Positions 25,816-35,719 are shown, counted from the stretch's first letter. The stretch: 64,000 nt of DNA from Euzebya tangerina (GCF_003074135.1 NZ_PPDK01000001.1:2976001-3040000); one strand, 5' to 3'. Notes: generated by a model not told the origin, from the sequence alone. Program-made: numbers and translations.

Positions 25816-27252
25816 GTGACGCTGGCGAGACGGGTTCTGAGCAACGACGCCGCCGCGCAGAGTGGGGCGGACGATGCCTTCCAGGCCGTTCGCGATGAGC
25901 TGGATGTGCCACGCACCTTCTCGCAGACGGTGATCGACGCGGCCACCAGCGCCGCAGGTGCGGGCCCCCGACTCGATCGCGAGGACCGCACTGACCTGGA
26001 ACTGGTCACCATCGACCCGCCCGGGTCCCGGGACCTCGATCAGGCCGTCGTCGTCCTCGTCGGTCCGGGCCGGGGCCTGGTGGTCCACTACGCCATCGCG
26101 GATGTCGCTGCCTTCGTGGCCCCCGGCGACCCGATCGACGCCGAGGCGTGGGACCGTGGGGTTTCCCGCTACAGCCCCGACCGGGTCACACCCCTTCATC
26201 CCCCAGCGCTGAGCGAAGGCGCCGCCAGCTTGATCCCGGGGCAGGATCGGCCGGTGGTGCTGTGGTCCCTCACGCTCGACGCCTCCGGTGAGCTGATCGA
26301 CACCCACGTCCGACGGGCCATGGTCAGGAGTCGTGCCCAGCTGACGTACGCCGACGCTCAGTCCGCCATCGACCACGGGACGGATCCGATGCTGGCGCGG
26401 CTGTCCCGGCTCGGGCGGCTGCGGGCCGAGCGTGAGTGGGTCCGCGGCGGAGTATCCCTGGAACTGCCGGATCAGGAGGTCCATCGCGGCGCGGACGGTC
26501 ACTACCATCTGCGGTACCGGGCGCCGCTGCCCATCGAGGAGTGGAACGCCCAGGTCTCGCTACTGACGGGGATCGCCGCGGGTCAGCTGATGGTCGAGGC
26601 CGGCATCGGCATCCTCCGGACCCTGCCGATCCCCGACGAGCAGACGATTCAGGGTCTACGGGAACGGGCCTGGGCCCTCGGGTTGCCGTGGCCGCCCGAG
26701 GTGGCCTACGCCGACTTCGTCCGCACGCTCGATCCGCACGAGCCAGCCAACGCCGCCATGATCTCCGCCGCGGCTGTCGGCCTTCGCGGTGCCGGGTACG
26801 TCGCCTTAGACGCGCAGACGCCCCTTCCACGGCATCACCGTCACGAGGCCATTGCGTCGGTCTACGCCCACGTGACGGCGCCGCTTCGCCGGCTGGTCGA
26901 CCGCTACGCCAGCGAGGTGGCGCTGGCCATCGTCTCCGGTGAGGAAGTGCCGACGTGGGTCACCGAACGGCTGCCGGACTTGCCTCGTGTCATGGCGCAG
27001 GCCCGCAGCCGCGCTGCCGCCCTCGACCGAGCCATGACCGATCTGGTCGAGGCGCAGGTGCTCGACCCCTTGGTCGGACAGACCTTCGCCGGGGTGGCGG
27101 TCCGCTCCACCAAGGCCGGCACCGACGTCCAGCTCCGGGACCCGGCCGTGATCACCCGGACCGAGGCCGAGGTTCTGCCCGGCACCGAGGTGCTGCTCCG
27201 CCTCGTCTCCGTCGACGTCACGGCTCGTCAAGCCGTGTTCGTCCCGGTCTGA
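25816..27252 (+). CDS. RNB-domain exoribonuclease (RNase II/R family)
   Basis: A 478-residue ribonuclease with the catalytic RNB core and few flanking domains. The magnesium site sits in DLELVTIDPPGSRDLDQAVVV; YAIADVAAFVAPGDPIDAEAWDRGVSRYSPDRVTPLHP follows. The C-terminal VRSTKAGTDVQLRDPAVITRTEAEVLPGTEVLLRLVSVD may be a short S1-like segment. It should degrade RNA from the 3' end. The protein is much shorter than RNase R, lacking the cold-shock domains, and matches the small RNB form found in actinobacteria. Start GTG 25816. Confidence 0.9.
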   Translation: MTLARRVLSNDAAAQSGADDAFQAVRDELDVPRTFSQTVIDAATSAAGAGPRLDREDRTDLELVTIDPPGSRDLDQAVVVLVGPGRGLVVHYAIADVAAFVAPGDPIDAEAWDRGVSRYSPDRVTPLHPPALSEGAASLIPGQDRPVVLWSLTLDASGELIDTHVRRAMVRSRAQLTYADAQSAIDHGTDPMLARLSRLGRLRAEREWVRGGVSLELPDQEVHRGADGHYHLRYRAPLPIEEWNAQVSLLTGIAAGQLMVEAGIGILRTLPIPDEQTIQGLRERAWALGLPWPPEVAYADFVRTLDPHEPANAAMISAAAVGLRGAGYVALDAQTPLPRHHRHEAIASVYAHVTAPLRRLVDRYASEVALAIVSGEEVPTWVTERLPDLPRVMAQARSRAAALDRAMTDLVEAQVLDPLVGQTFAGVAVRSTKAGTDVQLRDPAVITRTEAEVLPGTEVLLRLVSVDVTARQAVFVPV

Positions 27253-27255
27253 CAA

Positions 27256-27753
27256 TCAGGCGATCCCAACCAGCTCGGCGGTGGCGATGATGTGGCCCTT
27301 GGCCACCTCGCGCAGCTCGTCCCGACTCGCGCCGGGCGTGAGCGACACCAACTCCGTGTCCATCGCGTGCAGCCGGAAGAAGAAGCGGTGGGGCAGCTCG
27401 TCCACGTCCTGCGGCCCGGTCCAGCCGGAGATGTCCCACTCGTTCAGTCCCTGGTACAGCTCGTAGCCCTCACCGGTCACCAGCGCCTGATCACCCAGGT
27501 CCTCTGGCAGCCCGTCCACCTCACCCGGGATGATCCCGTACACCACCCAGTGGGTGATCACGCCCTCCTCGGAGTCGCGATCCTCACAGATCAGGACCAG
27601 CTCCTCGGTCCCCTCCGGCACCCCCTCCCAGGCGAGCGGAGGAGAGACGTCGTCACCAGCCTGTGTGAAGCGGATGGGAAGGTCACCGTCGTCCTCGAAG
27701 GCCGTGCTGGTCAGGCGGAATCCTGCATATGTGTTGTGATCGCTACTGCTCAC
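27256..27753 (-). CDS. YbhB/YbcL family PEBP-like protein
   Basis: A 165-residue phosphatidylethanolamine-binding-protein-like fold. YbhB-type signatures are present: LPIRFTQAGDDVSPPLAWEGVPEG, LICEDRDSEEGVITHWVVYGI, and PHRFFFRLHAMD. Its start overlaps the amidase stop by four bases. It is the last gene of a four-gene minus-strand unit. PEBP-like proteins bind anionic ligands; the bacterial role is unclear. Confidence 0.9.
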   Translation of the reverse strand: MSSSDHNTYAGFRLTSTAFEDDGDLPIRFTQAGDDVSPPLAWEGVPEGTEELVLICEDRDSEEGVITHWVVYGIIPGEVDGLPEDLGDQALVTGEGYELYQGLNEWDISGWTGPQDVDELPHRFFFRLHAMDTELVSLTPGASRDELREVAKGHIIATAELVGIA

Positions 27754-29111
27754 GGGTCCAGTGTTGCATGTTCGGCAACGGGGTGCGGTCGAACGGCCAG
27801 TCCGGCCCGCTCGAGTGCCGCACAGGCAGAGAGCACCATCGCGTCACCGCCGCGAGGCCCGATGACCTGCAATCCAACCGGCAATCCTCGGGGCCACGAG
27901 CCACTGCCCTGGGTCACGCCCACCGGGACACTGGCCGCCGGCAGGCCACACAGGTTCGCCGGGAAGGTGTAGGCCGTCATGGCGGCGATCAGGTCGGAGT
28001 CCAGCACACCTGCCGACAGCTCCTGGTCAGTCGGGCGGGCCGGAGCCGGCACCGCCACCGTGGGCACCACCAGCACGTCGACGTCCGCGAAGACGGCCGC
28101 GAAGGAGTCAGCGAGCGCCGCACGCACCTGCTGCGCCCGGACGTAGTCGGCGCCAGTGATGTTGGGTGCCTGGGCCATTGCGGTCACCACGTCGGGGGAG
28201 AGCGCGTCCGGCTGCTCGTCCAGCACCTCCCACATGCCGGCGACCAGCTCCGAGATGGCGGTGACGTACCCGGCGACCGGCGCCAGATCGACCCGGTCGA
28301 GGGCGACCTCGGTCGGCCGCAACTCGGCAGCCACGGCACGGCACGGCCCATCGACCGCCGGGTCTGGCGTGCCCCACCAGGACCAGTCCACGCCCCAGCG
28401 CAGCGGCGCATCACTCACCGGCAGCCGGGTGTCGGCCAGCACCTCCACCATCGTCACCAGATCGGCCGTCGACCGGGCCAGCGGTCCGACGTGGTCCAGG
28501 GAGAACCACCCCACGTGCATCGAGCCATCTGTGGGGACCAGGTCCCAGCTGGGTTTGTGGCCGAACACGCCGCAGGTGGCGGCCGGAATCCTGATCGAGC
28601 CGCCGCCGTCGCTGCCGACGCCAGCGGTGACCAGGCCTGCCGCCACCGCCGCGCCCGTCCCGCTCGAGGAGCCGCCGGGCAGCCGGGTCAGGTCGTGCGG
28701 ATTGCGAGGCGTCGGCTGGGCGGTGTTCGTCCCGGTAGGGGACAGGCCCAGCTCGGTGGTGTGGGTCTTGCCCGCGATGATCGCGCCGGCCGCCCGGAGC
28801 CGGGTGACCAGTGTCGCCTCCGCCTCACCGTGGACCGACAGCGCCCGCGTCCCCCCGAAGGTCCGATAGCCCCTGACGGCGAAGAAGTCCTTGATCCCGA
28901 CCAAGACACCATCCAACGGTCCGACCGGCGCCCCGTCCCCCCACCGGGTCGTCGAGGCGGCGGCCTGCGCCATCACGTCGTCGGCATCGACAGCCCGGAA
29001 GCTGGCCAGGGTCCCCACCACGGGATCGGCTGCCAGGAACCGTTCGGCCACAGCGGTGGGGGTGGTGACTCCGTCGCGGTAGGCCCGATGCAGATCCGCG
29101 ACGGTGGTCAT
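27750..29111 (-). CDS. Amidase signature-family hydrolase
   Basis: A 453-residue amidase signature enzyme. The Ser-cisSer-Lys triad is intact: K74 in VGIKDFF, the GGSSSG loop at 147-152, and the nucleophile S172 in SDGGGSIRIPA. Substrates range from acyl amides to tRNA-bound Glu; GatA is unlikely because gatB/gatC are absent and the C-terminal part differs. It sits in an operon between a 73-residue gene and the PEBP gene, overlapping both. Confidence 0.88.
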   Translation of the reverse strand: MTTVADLHRAYRDGVTTPTAVAERFLAADPVVGTLASFRAVDADDVMAQAAASTTRWGDGAPVGPLDGVLVGIKDFFAVRGYRTFGGTRALSVHGEAEATLVTRLRAAGAIIAGKTHTTELGLSPTGTNTAQPTPRNPHDLTRLPGGSSSGTGAAVAAGLVTAGVGSDGGGSIRIPAATCGVFGHKPSWDLVPTDGSMHVGWFSLDHVGPLARSTADLVTMVEVLADTRLPVSDAPLRWGVDWSWWGTPDPAVDGPCRAVAAELRPTEVALDRVDLAPVAGYVTAISELVAGMWEVLDEQPDALSPDVVTAMAQAPNITGADYVRAQQVRAALADSFAAVFADVDVLVVPTVAVPAPARPTDQELSAGVLDSDLIAAMTAYTFPANLCGLPAASVPVGVTQGSGSWPRGLPVGLQVIGPRGGDAMVLSACAALERAGLAVRPHPVAEHATLDP

Positions 29112-29329
29112 CGCCGGGGCGGAGTCGCGGGTGCGTCGAGGCTGCCCGGACCGCGCTCAGGACGTGGGGGGCCGAGATCTGGCTGGACCGGGCCGAGCCG
29201 CGCGTCCCGCAGCTCATCCAGGCCGAGCAGAGGACGGCCGACCGCCCGGACGCCAGCCGCCAGGACCGGGACTCCGGCTGCCTTGGCCGACAGCTGCAGC
29301 GCTCGGCCGGTCAGCCGCGTGGGTCGCAT
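29108..29329 (-). CDS. Small hypothetical protein, coupled in operon
   Basis: A 73-residue frame starting ATG 29329 (overlapping the upstream stop as TGATG) and ending inside the amidase start. It begins with a basic, Ala/Leu/Val-rich helix (LTGRALQLSAKAAGVPVLAAGVRAVG), possibly amphipathic or membrane-associated, then a Pro/Arg-rich tail. The perfect junctions on both sides argue that it is translated. No family was recognised. Confidence 0.55.
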   Translation of the reverse strand: MRPTRLTGRALQLSAKAAGVPVLAAGVRAVGRPLLGLDELRDARLGPVQPDLGPPRPERGPGSLDAPATPPRR

Positions 29330-30066
29330 CAGTAGAGGCCGGCCCGCTTGACGTGTTGCAGGAACGGCTTGGCGGACGTCGGCAGCTTCAGGTAGTCCAC
29401 CTCCGCCTCCCAGACGCGGAGGAGCTGCTGCCAGGTGACCTCACGAAGCTGGACGGTCTTGGCCGCTGGCTGGTGGGGGAGCTCGTCGGCCAGGTTGGCG
29501 CGGAGCTGCTCCATCCGCCTGCTGATCACGTCGGCCGCGGGAGAGCCGGCCCGGTACACCGTGGCCACCGCCAGCGTCTTGGAGAGGTTCCTGGCTTGTT
29601 CGAGGCCGGCGTCGACCAACTCGAGCAGCCGGTCACGGCCCTTGGCCCCACGATCAGCCCGGTCCATAGCGGTGTCGACCAGGCAGAGCACGTCGGGCGA
29701 CTCGATGCGGATCGGCACCTCGATGGGGGCTCGGAACCCCGCGATGTCCTCCTCGCTGGCGCCGGCTGCGAGGGCCCGCTCGCGGACCGTGGCCAGGTAC
29801 CCGCGGGAGGGTTGCAGCTTGGCTGCGTCGTGAGTCCCGGTCCACAACTGCAGGCGGACGGGCGCGGCGACCCCGGTGCCTCCGAACTGCTGCAGACGGT
29901 AGGCCAGCCAGTCCTGATCGAAGTGGGTCTCCAGCGACTGGAAGATGTTCCAGGTCAGCAGGTCCGGGTGGATCGGGTCCCGTCGGGCGGCAGCGAAGCG
30001 GTCCGCTCCCAACTGGGCGCGGGCCTGGTCCTCCCAGAACAGCGGCATCGGTTGTGTCGTGATCAC
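29329..30066 (-). CDS. Hypothetical protein with a predicted helical fold
   Basis: A 245-residue soluble protein, first gene of the amidase unit. It opens PMPLFWEDQARAQLGADRF and ends with a Trp/Lys-rich segment (VWEAEVDYLKLPTSAKPFLQHVKR). The middle holds IEVPIRIESPDVLCLVDTAMDRADRGAKGRDRLLEL, an Asp/Glu-rich stretch that could contain a catalytic site, though none can be assigned. The chance of a nuclease-like fold was considered, but no motif proves it. Confidence 0.65.
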   Translation of the reverse strand: MITTQPMPLFWEDQARAQLGADRFAAARRDPIHPDLLTWNIFQSLETHFDQDWLAYRLQQFGGTGVAAPVRLQLWTGTHDAAKLQPSRGYLATVRERALAAGASEEDIAGFRAPIEVPIRIESPDVLCLVDTAMDRADRGAKGRDRLLELVDAGLEQARNLSKTLAVATVYRAGSPAADVISRRMEQLRANLADELPHQPAAKTVQLREVTWQQLLRVWEAEVDYLKLPTSAKPFLQHVKRAGLY

Positions 30067-30123
30067 CCGGGCATCGTACTGCCTGGTCCCGTCCGGGCCG
30101 CCACCTGCCGCTCGACGGGTTCG

Positions 30124-31356
30124 CTACGCCTCGGGGACGGCGGGGGGTTCCGGGAGGTCGATGTCCGGGTCGTCGGCGTCCGCCCGTTCGATCTCCTCAC
30201 GGGTCAGGCCCAGCATGAACAGCACCGCGTCGAGGTAGGGGACATTGACCGCCACCTCGGCCTGCTCCTGCACGACCGGCTTGGCGTTGAAGGCGATGCC
30301 GAGCCCCGCAGCGGACAGCATGTCCAGATCGTTGGCCCCGTCGCCCACCGCAACGGTCTGGGACAGGGGAACCCCAGCCTCCACCGCGACCGACTCGAGC
30401 AGCTTGGCCTTGGCCCGGCGGTCCACGATCGGGCCGACCAGCCGGCCGGTGAGCCGGCCGTCCTCCACCTCCAGGGTGTTGGCGTAGGTGTAGTCCACAC
30501 CGAGCTCCCGAGCCAACGGATCGGTGATGGCGTCGAACCCTCCAGAGACCATCGCGGTCACGTAGCCGAGCCGGGACAACGTCCGCAGGATCGTTCGGGC
30601 CCCGGGCATCAGGCGCAGGTCCCGTCGGACGTCGTCCAACGCCTCCGCCGGGCAGCCCTCCAGCAGGGCGACGCGGGTCCGCAGGGACTCCTCGAAGTCC
30701 AGCTCGCCGGCCATGGCTCGAGCGGTCACGGCCTGCACCTCGCCGGCACAGCCGGTGTGCTCCGCCAGCATCTCGATGACCTCGCCGTCCACCAGCGTGG
30801 AGTCGACGTCGAAGACGATCAGGCGCTTGGCACGTCGATACAGGCCGGCACGCTGGACCGCCACGTCGACCCGAGCGGCTGCGGCGACCGGTCCGATGAC
30901 CCGATTGAGCTCCTGGGTGTCAGCGACCCCGCTGACCAGCAGCTCGAACGACAGCACCGGGTACCTGGACAGCCGCTCGATGCGGTCGATGTTGCCCCCC
31001 ACTGCGGCGATCTGGGCGGTGATGTCAGCGATGGCCTGGGGGCGCAGCGGCTGGCCCAGGATGTTGACGTGGTGCATCTGCTGCGGGTCACGGTGCGATC
31101 GGCGATGCCGCGCCACCTGCTCCAGCTCGCAGGTCACGCCCTTCGCCGCACCGATGGCCGCGATCCGGGTGCGGAGCGGCTCGATGTCGGCCGGCGGAAC
31201 CGCCAGGATGCCCAGGACCAGGCGGTCTTGGATGACGACCTGCTCCATGTCGAGGATCCGTGCCTCGGCGTCTGCGAGCGCCGCACAGAGTTCGGTGGTC
31301 AGGCCAGGGCGGTCACGGCCAGTTACGGTGATCAGCAGGGCTGCGGCATTGTCCAC
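30124..31356 (-). CDS. serB: Phosphoserine phosphatase with N-terminal ACT domains
   Basis: A 410-residue HAD-type phosphatase completing serine synthesis. Two ACT-like segments (about 1-180, starting LITVTGRDRPGLTTELCAAL) provide likely serine feedback sites. The HAD motifs follow: LIVFDVDSTLVDGE (nucleophile and acid Asp), TAMVSGGFDAITDPLA, and TVAVGDGANDLDML. The architecture matches mycobacterial SerB2. Start ATG 31356 lies 25 bases from the divergent gene at 31382, so the promoters overlap or are shared. Confidence 0.93.
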   Translation of the reverse strand: MDNAAALLITVTGRDRPGLTTELCAALADAEARILDMEQVVIQDRLVLGILAVPPADIEPLRTRIAAIGAAKGVTCELEQVARHRRSHRDPQQMHHVNILGQPLRPQAIADITAQIAAVGGNIDRIERLSRYPVLSFELLVSGVADTQELNRVIGPVAAAARVDVAVQRAGLYRRAKRLIVFDVDSTLVDGEVIEMLAEHTGCAGEVQAVTARAMAGELDFEESLRTRVALLEGCPAEALDDVRRDLRLMPGARTILRTLSRLGYVTAMVSGGFDAITDPLARELGVDYTYANTLEVEDGRLTGRLVGPIVDRRAKAKLLESVAVEAGVPLSQTVAVGDGANDLDMLSAAGLGIAFNAKPVVQEQAEVAVNVPYLDAVLFMLGLTREEIERADADDPDIDLPEPPAVPEA

Positions 31357-31381
31357 GGTCCTCTAGGGTGCCGGTCGGCCC

Positions 31382-31915
31382 ATGGATCGCATCCCCAAAC
31401 CGGCAGAACTCCTTGCGGCGCGGCCCGCGTGCGTGGAGCTGTTCGAGACCCTGCAGCGCTGGTTCGACGTGCCCGAGACGCTGCCACTCAGCCTGGCCGA
31501 CATCGACAGCGGCAACCGCGAACTGGTCGACGTCCAGTACGTCATGGGACTGGCGATGCGCAAGCTGCAGGCGTTCCACCTGTTGACGTCCAGCCGCGTG
31601 GCGACGACCAGCGACGTGGTGCTGACGATCGCGCAGGACCTGGAACGCGCCCTGCAGCAGGCCCCTCGCGCCCGGCTCCGTCGCGAGGCTGCCAAGACCG
31701 ACTGGGACGCCGAGCTTGCAGCCTTGGATGGTCTCGCGACCGCGGACGACGACGTGCCTGCGACAACCGGGCCCCTCGACGAGGAGGACGAGACGGGCTC
31801 CGTGGAGCTGCTCGACGCGGAGAGCCGGTCCTTCCGCGAGGCGCACAAGCTGATCCGGGCCGCCGCGCAGGCGGTCCTGCGCGCCTCAGACGGCCGGATC
31901 AAGCGGCTGGAGTAG
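31382..31915 (+). CDS. Hypothetical acidic-centre protein
   Basis: A 177-residue soluble protein with two helical parts and an acidic Asp/Glu stretch in the middle (ATTGPLDEEDETGSVELLDAE, about residues 125-145). The N-terminal half reads ELFETLQRWFDVPETLPLSLADIDSGNRELVDVQYVMGLAMRKL. No family was recognised. It is divergent from serB. Confidence 0.6.
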   Translation: MDRIPKPAELLAARPACVELFETLQRWFDVPETLPLSLADIDSGNRELVDVQYVMGLAMRKLQAFHLLTSSRVATTSDVVLTIAQDLERALQQAPRARLRREAAKTDWDAELAALDGLATADDDVPATTGPLDEEDETGSVELLDAESRSFREAHKLIRAAAQAVLRASDGRIKRLE

Positions 31916-31964
31916 CCTCCGCCCGCACCTGAGCCCGCCGCTCGGCGCTGACCAGAGGGACGGC

Positions 31965-32300
31965 TCACCTCGGTGTCGGAGGTGCGGCGACGTCTGTCAG
32001 CTCCCACTCGACACTCCCCTCCGCATCCACCTGTTGGACCTCAATCGTCCCGACTGACCCATCGGTTGCCCGGGCCCGGCAGACGAAGACCGTTCCGGCC
32101 TCCGGCTGGACTCCCCGGGGGCACTCCACCGCGCTGATGTCGATCCCCTCGGCCTGCGCCTCCAGACCGGCCTCGATCTCCGACTCGAGCTGCTCGGTGT
32201 CCAGCCCGCCGAACGACAGCGACACATCGCCGCAGCCGCCGAGCAGAACACCGACCGCGATGCACGCCAGCCCCCTCGCCAGACCGACCAGTCGTCCCAT
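31965..32300 (-). CDS. DUF4333-type lipoprotein
   Basis: A 111-residue lipoprotein. The signal peptide MGRLVGLARGLACIAVGVLLGGC has a lipobox ending in Cys23. The soluble part (ISAVECPRGVQPEAGTVFVCRARATDGSVGTIEVQQVDAEGSVEWEL) has the DUF4333 layout with two Cys that may pair in a disulfide. ATG 32300 is chosen over distal in-frame starts that would run across the divergent MarP gene. The function of DUF4333 is unknown. Confidence 0.82.
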   Translation of the reverse strand: MGRLVGLARGLACIAVGVLLGGCGDVSLSFGGLDTEQLESEIEAGLEAQAEGIDISAVECPRGVQPEAGTVFVCRARATDGSVGTIEVQQVDAEGSVEWELTDVAAPPTPR

Positions 32301-32337
32301 CGGTCCCCATCCTTCCACGGCGACATACTGGCCCGGA

Positions 32338-33516
32338 GTGAACATCATCGACCTCGTGCTCGGCGTGCTGCTGCTGGGTGCCGCGATCCGCGGGTGGCGG
32401 CAAGGAGCGCTCAGCCAGGTGTTCGCCTTCGGCGGGGCAGCCGTCGGCCTGGTCCTCGGCGGGATGGTCGCGCCGAGCGTCGCCGCCCAGTTCGTCGATC
32501 GGCCAGGCGTGGCGTTGTCGCTGGCGACCTTCGCCATCCTGATCGCGGCGATCCTCGCCGGGCAGGCGCTCGGCTTCTACCTGGGCTACCGGCTGCGGAC
32601 GGCCGCCGAGTCGAAGGGGGTGGGCGTCGCGGACTCGTTGGCCGGGATCGTCGTGGGGCTCTCCACGCTGGTGGTGACCCTGTGGATCGCCGCGTCGGTC
32701 CTGGCCAACGGACCCTCGGCGCCGATCGCCCGGGTGATCCAGGGTTCGACGATCCTCGCCCAGATCGACGACACCCTCCCGCCACCGCCGGACATCTTCG
32801 GTCGCGTCGCCTCGTTCCTGGACACCCAGGGCTTCCCCCAGGTGTTCGCCGGTCTGGGGGGCTCGACCGCGCCGCCGGTCGACCCACCCGCGGGCGAGCT
32901 CGTCGGCGCAGCGGCGGCGGCCGGAACGCCAGCCACCGTGCAGATCGAGGCGCGAGGGTGCGGCGGTGTGTCGGCCGGCAGCGGCGTGGCGGTCCAGCCG
33001 GGCTTCATCGTCACCAACGCCCACGTCGTCGCCGGGACCGGTCAGGTGTCGGTCCGCGACGCCGGGGGAACCCACGATGCCATCGCGATCCACGTCGACC
33101 CGGCCTTGGACCTGGCGGTCATCAGCTCTCCCACTGCCACGGCCACGCCGTTGCCGTGGGCCACGGTCCCGGCGGACCGGGGGACCAGCGGGGCCAGTCT
33201 CGGCTTCCCCGGTGGTAGTCGTGACCTGAACGTGCTGCCGGCAGCGGTCCGGGGCCGAGAGGAGGCGATCGGGCGTGACATCTACGGCGGATCGCTCACC
33301 ACCCGCGAGGTGTTGACGCTGGAGGCCCCCGTCCGGCCGGGCGACTCCGGAGGGCCGTTCGTCAACGCGGCGGGTGAGATCGCCGGGATCGTCTTCGCCG
33401 CCTCCACCACCGACCCAGGCGTCGGGTTCGCCCTGACTGCGGAGCGCGTCCGACCGGACGTGGACGCCGCCATCGCCCGCAACGCACCGGCGTCAACGGG
33501 AGCCTGCCGGTTCTAG
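32338..33516 (+). CDS. marP: MarP-like membrane serine protease
   Basis: A 392-residue protein with a four-helix CvpA-like membrane part (about 1-130) and a periplasmic trypsin-like protease. The triad is visible: His in NAHVVAG, Asp in DPALDLAVI, Ser in RPGDSGGPF. Two Cys in GCGGVS and near the C terminus (GACRF) fit the disulfide-switched MarP of Mycobacterium tuberculosis, which helps survival in acid by processing cell-wall hydrolases. Start GTG 32338 lies 37 bases from the divergent DUF4333 gene. Confidence 0.88.
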   Translation: MNIIDLVLGVLLLGAAIRGWRQGALSQVFAFGGAAVGLVLGGMVAPSVAAQFVDRPGVALSLATFAILIAAILAGQALGFYLGYRLRTAAESKGVGVADSLAGIVVGLSTLVVTLWIAASVLANGPSAPIARVIQGSTILAQIDDTLPPPPDIFGRVASFLDTQGFPQVFAGLGGSTAPPVDPPAGELVGAAAAAGTPATVQIEARGCGGVSAGSGVAVQPGFIVTNAHVVAGTGQVSVRDAGGTHDAIAIHVDPALDLAVISSPTATATPLPWATVPADRGTSGASLGFPGGSRDLNVLPAAVRGREEAIGRDIYGGSLTTREVLTLEAPVRPGDSGGPFVNAAGEIAGIVFAASTTDPGVGFALTAERVRPDVDAAIARNAPASTGACRF

Positions 33517-33525
33517 CCGACCGGC

Positions 33526-34890
33526 CTACCCGCGCAACATCTCCGCGACCTGGAAGGCCAGCTCCAGCGACTGCTCGTTGTTCAGGCGGGGGTCGCAGGC
33601 CGTCTCGTACCGCTGGGGCAGGTCGAGGTCGGCGATGCGCTGGTCACCACCCAGGCACTCGGTCACGTTCTCGCCCGTCAGCTCCATGTGCACGCCACCG
33701 GGGACGGTGCCGGCCGCCTTGCTGGCCGCGAAGAAGCCGGAGATCTCGCCGAACACGTCCTCGACCCGACGGGTCTTGTACCCCGACTCCGACGTGATGG
33801 TGTTGCCGTGGCAGGGGTCGGTGATCCACACGACGTTGCGCTCGGCGTCCCGAGTCGCCTCCAGCAGCGGCGGCAGGACATCGGCCACCCGGTCGACGCC
33901 CATCCGGCTGATCAGGGTCAGCCGTCCCGGGATGTTGCCCGGGTTCAGCACCTCGCACAGCTGCAGCAGCTCGGACGGCGTCATGGTGGGGCCGACCTTG
34001 CACCCGATCGGGTTGTGGACACCGGAGAGGAAGTGGACGTGGGCGTGGTCCAGCTGCCGGGTCCGCTCGCCGATCCACAGCATGTGGGCGCTGCAGTCAT
34101 ACCAGTCACCGGTCAGGGAGTCCTGCCGGGTCATCGCCTGCTCGTAGTCCAGCAGCAGCGCCTCGTGGGAGGTGAAGAAGTCAACCGTGTTGAAGGTCGG
34201 GTCGGCATCGGTCCGAATGCCGATGGCCTCGAGGAACGCCAGGGCCCGCTCGATCTCCTCGGCCATCTGGTCGTAGCGCTTGCCCTCCGGGGACTCGGCC
34301 ACGAACTCCTGGTTCCAGGCGTGCACCCGACGGAGGTCGGCGAAGCCCCCACGGGTGAACGCTCGGAGGAGGTTCAGGGTCGAGGCGGAGTGGTGGTACA
34401 TCCGCTCCAGCCGGTCAGGGTCGGGGACCCGGTTCTCCGGCGTTGCCGCCAGCCCGTTGACGGCATCGCCCTTGTAGGAGGCCATCTCGACGCCGTCAAC
34501 CGTCTCGGTCGGTTCCGACCGCGGCTTGGCCATCTGCCCGGCGATGCGCCCGACCTTGACGATCGGCATCGAGGCGCCGTAGGTCAGGACGATCGCCATC
34601 TGCAGCAGCACCTTCAGCTTGTCCCGCGTGATGTCGGCCCCACCCGCGTCGAACGTCTCCGCGCAGTCGCCGCCCTGGAGGAGGAAGGCCTCGCCGCGGG
34701 AGACGCGCGCCAACTGCTCGGTCAGGTCACGGGCCTCGCCGGCGAACACCAGCGGTGGCAGCCCCGAGATCCGGTTGAGCACCCGCTTCAGGTGGTCGGG
34801 GTCGGGATACGTCGGCAACTGCTTCGCCGGTAGGTCCTGCCAGGAGGACGGCGTCCAACGCGTGGTGAGGGTGCTCATGGTGGAGGCCAT
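33526..34890 (-). CDS. aroG: Class II 3-deoxy-D-arabino-heptulosonate 7-phosphate synthase
   Basis: A 454-residue class II DAHP synthase, making DAHP from PEP and erythrose 4-phosphate as the first shikimate step. Hallmarks: [51 protein letters not shown], and [21 protein letters not shown], with metal-binding Cys at QGGDC, His at NPIGCK-region neighbours and Glu/Asp in the C-terminal part. Start ATG 34890 has GGTGG before it; ATG 34878 is close and also possible. It ends ten bases from the MarP stop, convergently. Confidence 0.94.
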   Translation of the reverse strand: MASTMSTLTTRWTPSSWQDLPAKQLPTYPDPDHLKRVLNRISGLPPLVFAGEARDLTEQLARVSRGEAFLLQGGDCAETFDAGGADITRDKLKVLLQMAIVLTYGASMPIVKVGRIAGQMAKPRSEPTETVDGVEMASYKGDAVNGLAATPENRVPDPDRLERMYHHSASTLNLLRAFTRGGFADLRRVHAWNQEFVAESPEGKRYDQMAEEIERALAFLEAIGIRTDADPTFNTVDFFTSHEALLLDYEQAMTRQDSLTGDWYDCSAHMLWIGERTRQLDHAHVHFLSGVHNPIGCKVGPTMTPSELLQLCEVLNPGNIPGRLTLISRMGVDRVADVLPPLLEATRDAERNVVWITDPCHGNTITSESGYKTRRVEDVFGEISGFFAASKAAGTVPGGVHMELTGENVTECLGGDQRIADLDLPQRYETACDPRLNNEQSLELAFQVAEMLRG

Positions 34891-34953
34891 GGTCCCACCT
34901 GCCCTCGTGGGCTGCAAAGCAGCGGCGACACGCCCCTGTGTAGGGTGAGCGAC

Positions 34954-35715
34954 ATGCAGATCAGCGACGCCGTAGCCATCGTGACCGGAGGGGCTTCCGG
35001 TCTGGGCCGCGCGACCGCCCAGATGATCATCGACGCCGGTGGTCGGGTCGTGCTGCTGGACCTGTCCTCCTCCGAGGGCTCGTCCGTGGCAGCGCAGATG
35101 GGCGAGCGGGCCACCTTCGTCCCCACCGACGTGACGGACGCCGACGCGGTGGCCGAGGCGGTGGCCACCGCCACCTCGCTCGGACCCCTACGCATCGCCG
35201 TCAACTGCGCTGGGATCGGTGGGGCCGCGAAGGTGGTCGGCCGTGAAGGGGCGATGCCACTGGAGCACTTCACCCGCATCGTGACCGTGAACCTGATCGG
35301 CACGTTCAACGTGATCCGGCTGGCGGCCGAGGCCATGATCGCTGGCGACGTCGTCGGGGAGGAGCGCGGCGTCATCATCAACACCGCCTCGATCGCGGCC
35401 TACGACGGGCAGATCGGCCAGTCCGCCTACGCCGCCTCCAAGGGCGGGATCGTCGGCATGACCCTCCCGCTGGCCAGGGATCTCGCCCGCGAACTCGTGC
35501 GCGTGGTGACGATCGCGCCGGGGCTGTTCGAGACGCCCCTGCTGGCCGGGCTGCCAGAGCCCGCGCGGGAGGCCCTGGCCGAGACGATCCCGATGCCCGC
35601 CCGGCTGGGCCAACCGGAGGAGTTCGCCAACCTGGCCAGCCAGATCATCGCCAACACGATGCTGAACGGCGAAGTGATCCGCCTGGACGGGGCACTCAGG
35701 ATGGCGCCGAAGTAG
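34954..35715 (+). CDS. SDR oxidoreductase (3-hydroxyacyl-CoA dehydrogenase type 2-like)
   Basis: A 253-residue classical SDR. It has [11 protein letters not shown] (nucleotide loop), NCAGIGG, Ser in [10 protein letters not shown], and the catalytic pair in SAYAASKGG (Tyr and Lys four apart). The insert [18 protein letters not shown] and [16 protein letters not shown] resemble human HSD17B10-like enzymes and bacterial FabG-like members that oxidise short 3-hydroxyacyl-CoA. GTG 34945 upstream is an alternative start; ATG 34954 gives the usual N terminus. Confidence 0.88.
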   Translation: MQISDAVAIVTGGASGLGRATAQMIIDAGGRVVLLDLSSSEGSSVAAQMGERATFVPTDVTDADAVAEAVATATSLGPLRIAVNCAGIGGAAKVVGREGAMPLEHFTRIVTVNLIGTFNVIRLAAEAMIAGDVVGEERGVIINTASIAAYDGQIGQSAYAASKGGIVGMTLPLARDLARELVRVVTIAPGLFETPLLAGLPEPAREALAETIPMPARLGQPEEFANLASQIIANTMLNGEVIRLDGALRMAPK

Positions 35716-35719
35716 CCGA

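Noticed and set aside
29104-31932. A 942-residue plus-strand open frame
   Set aside because: It lies over the amidase-operon genes and serB, which are clear in the minus strand; the plus frame has no recognisable domain.
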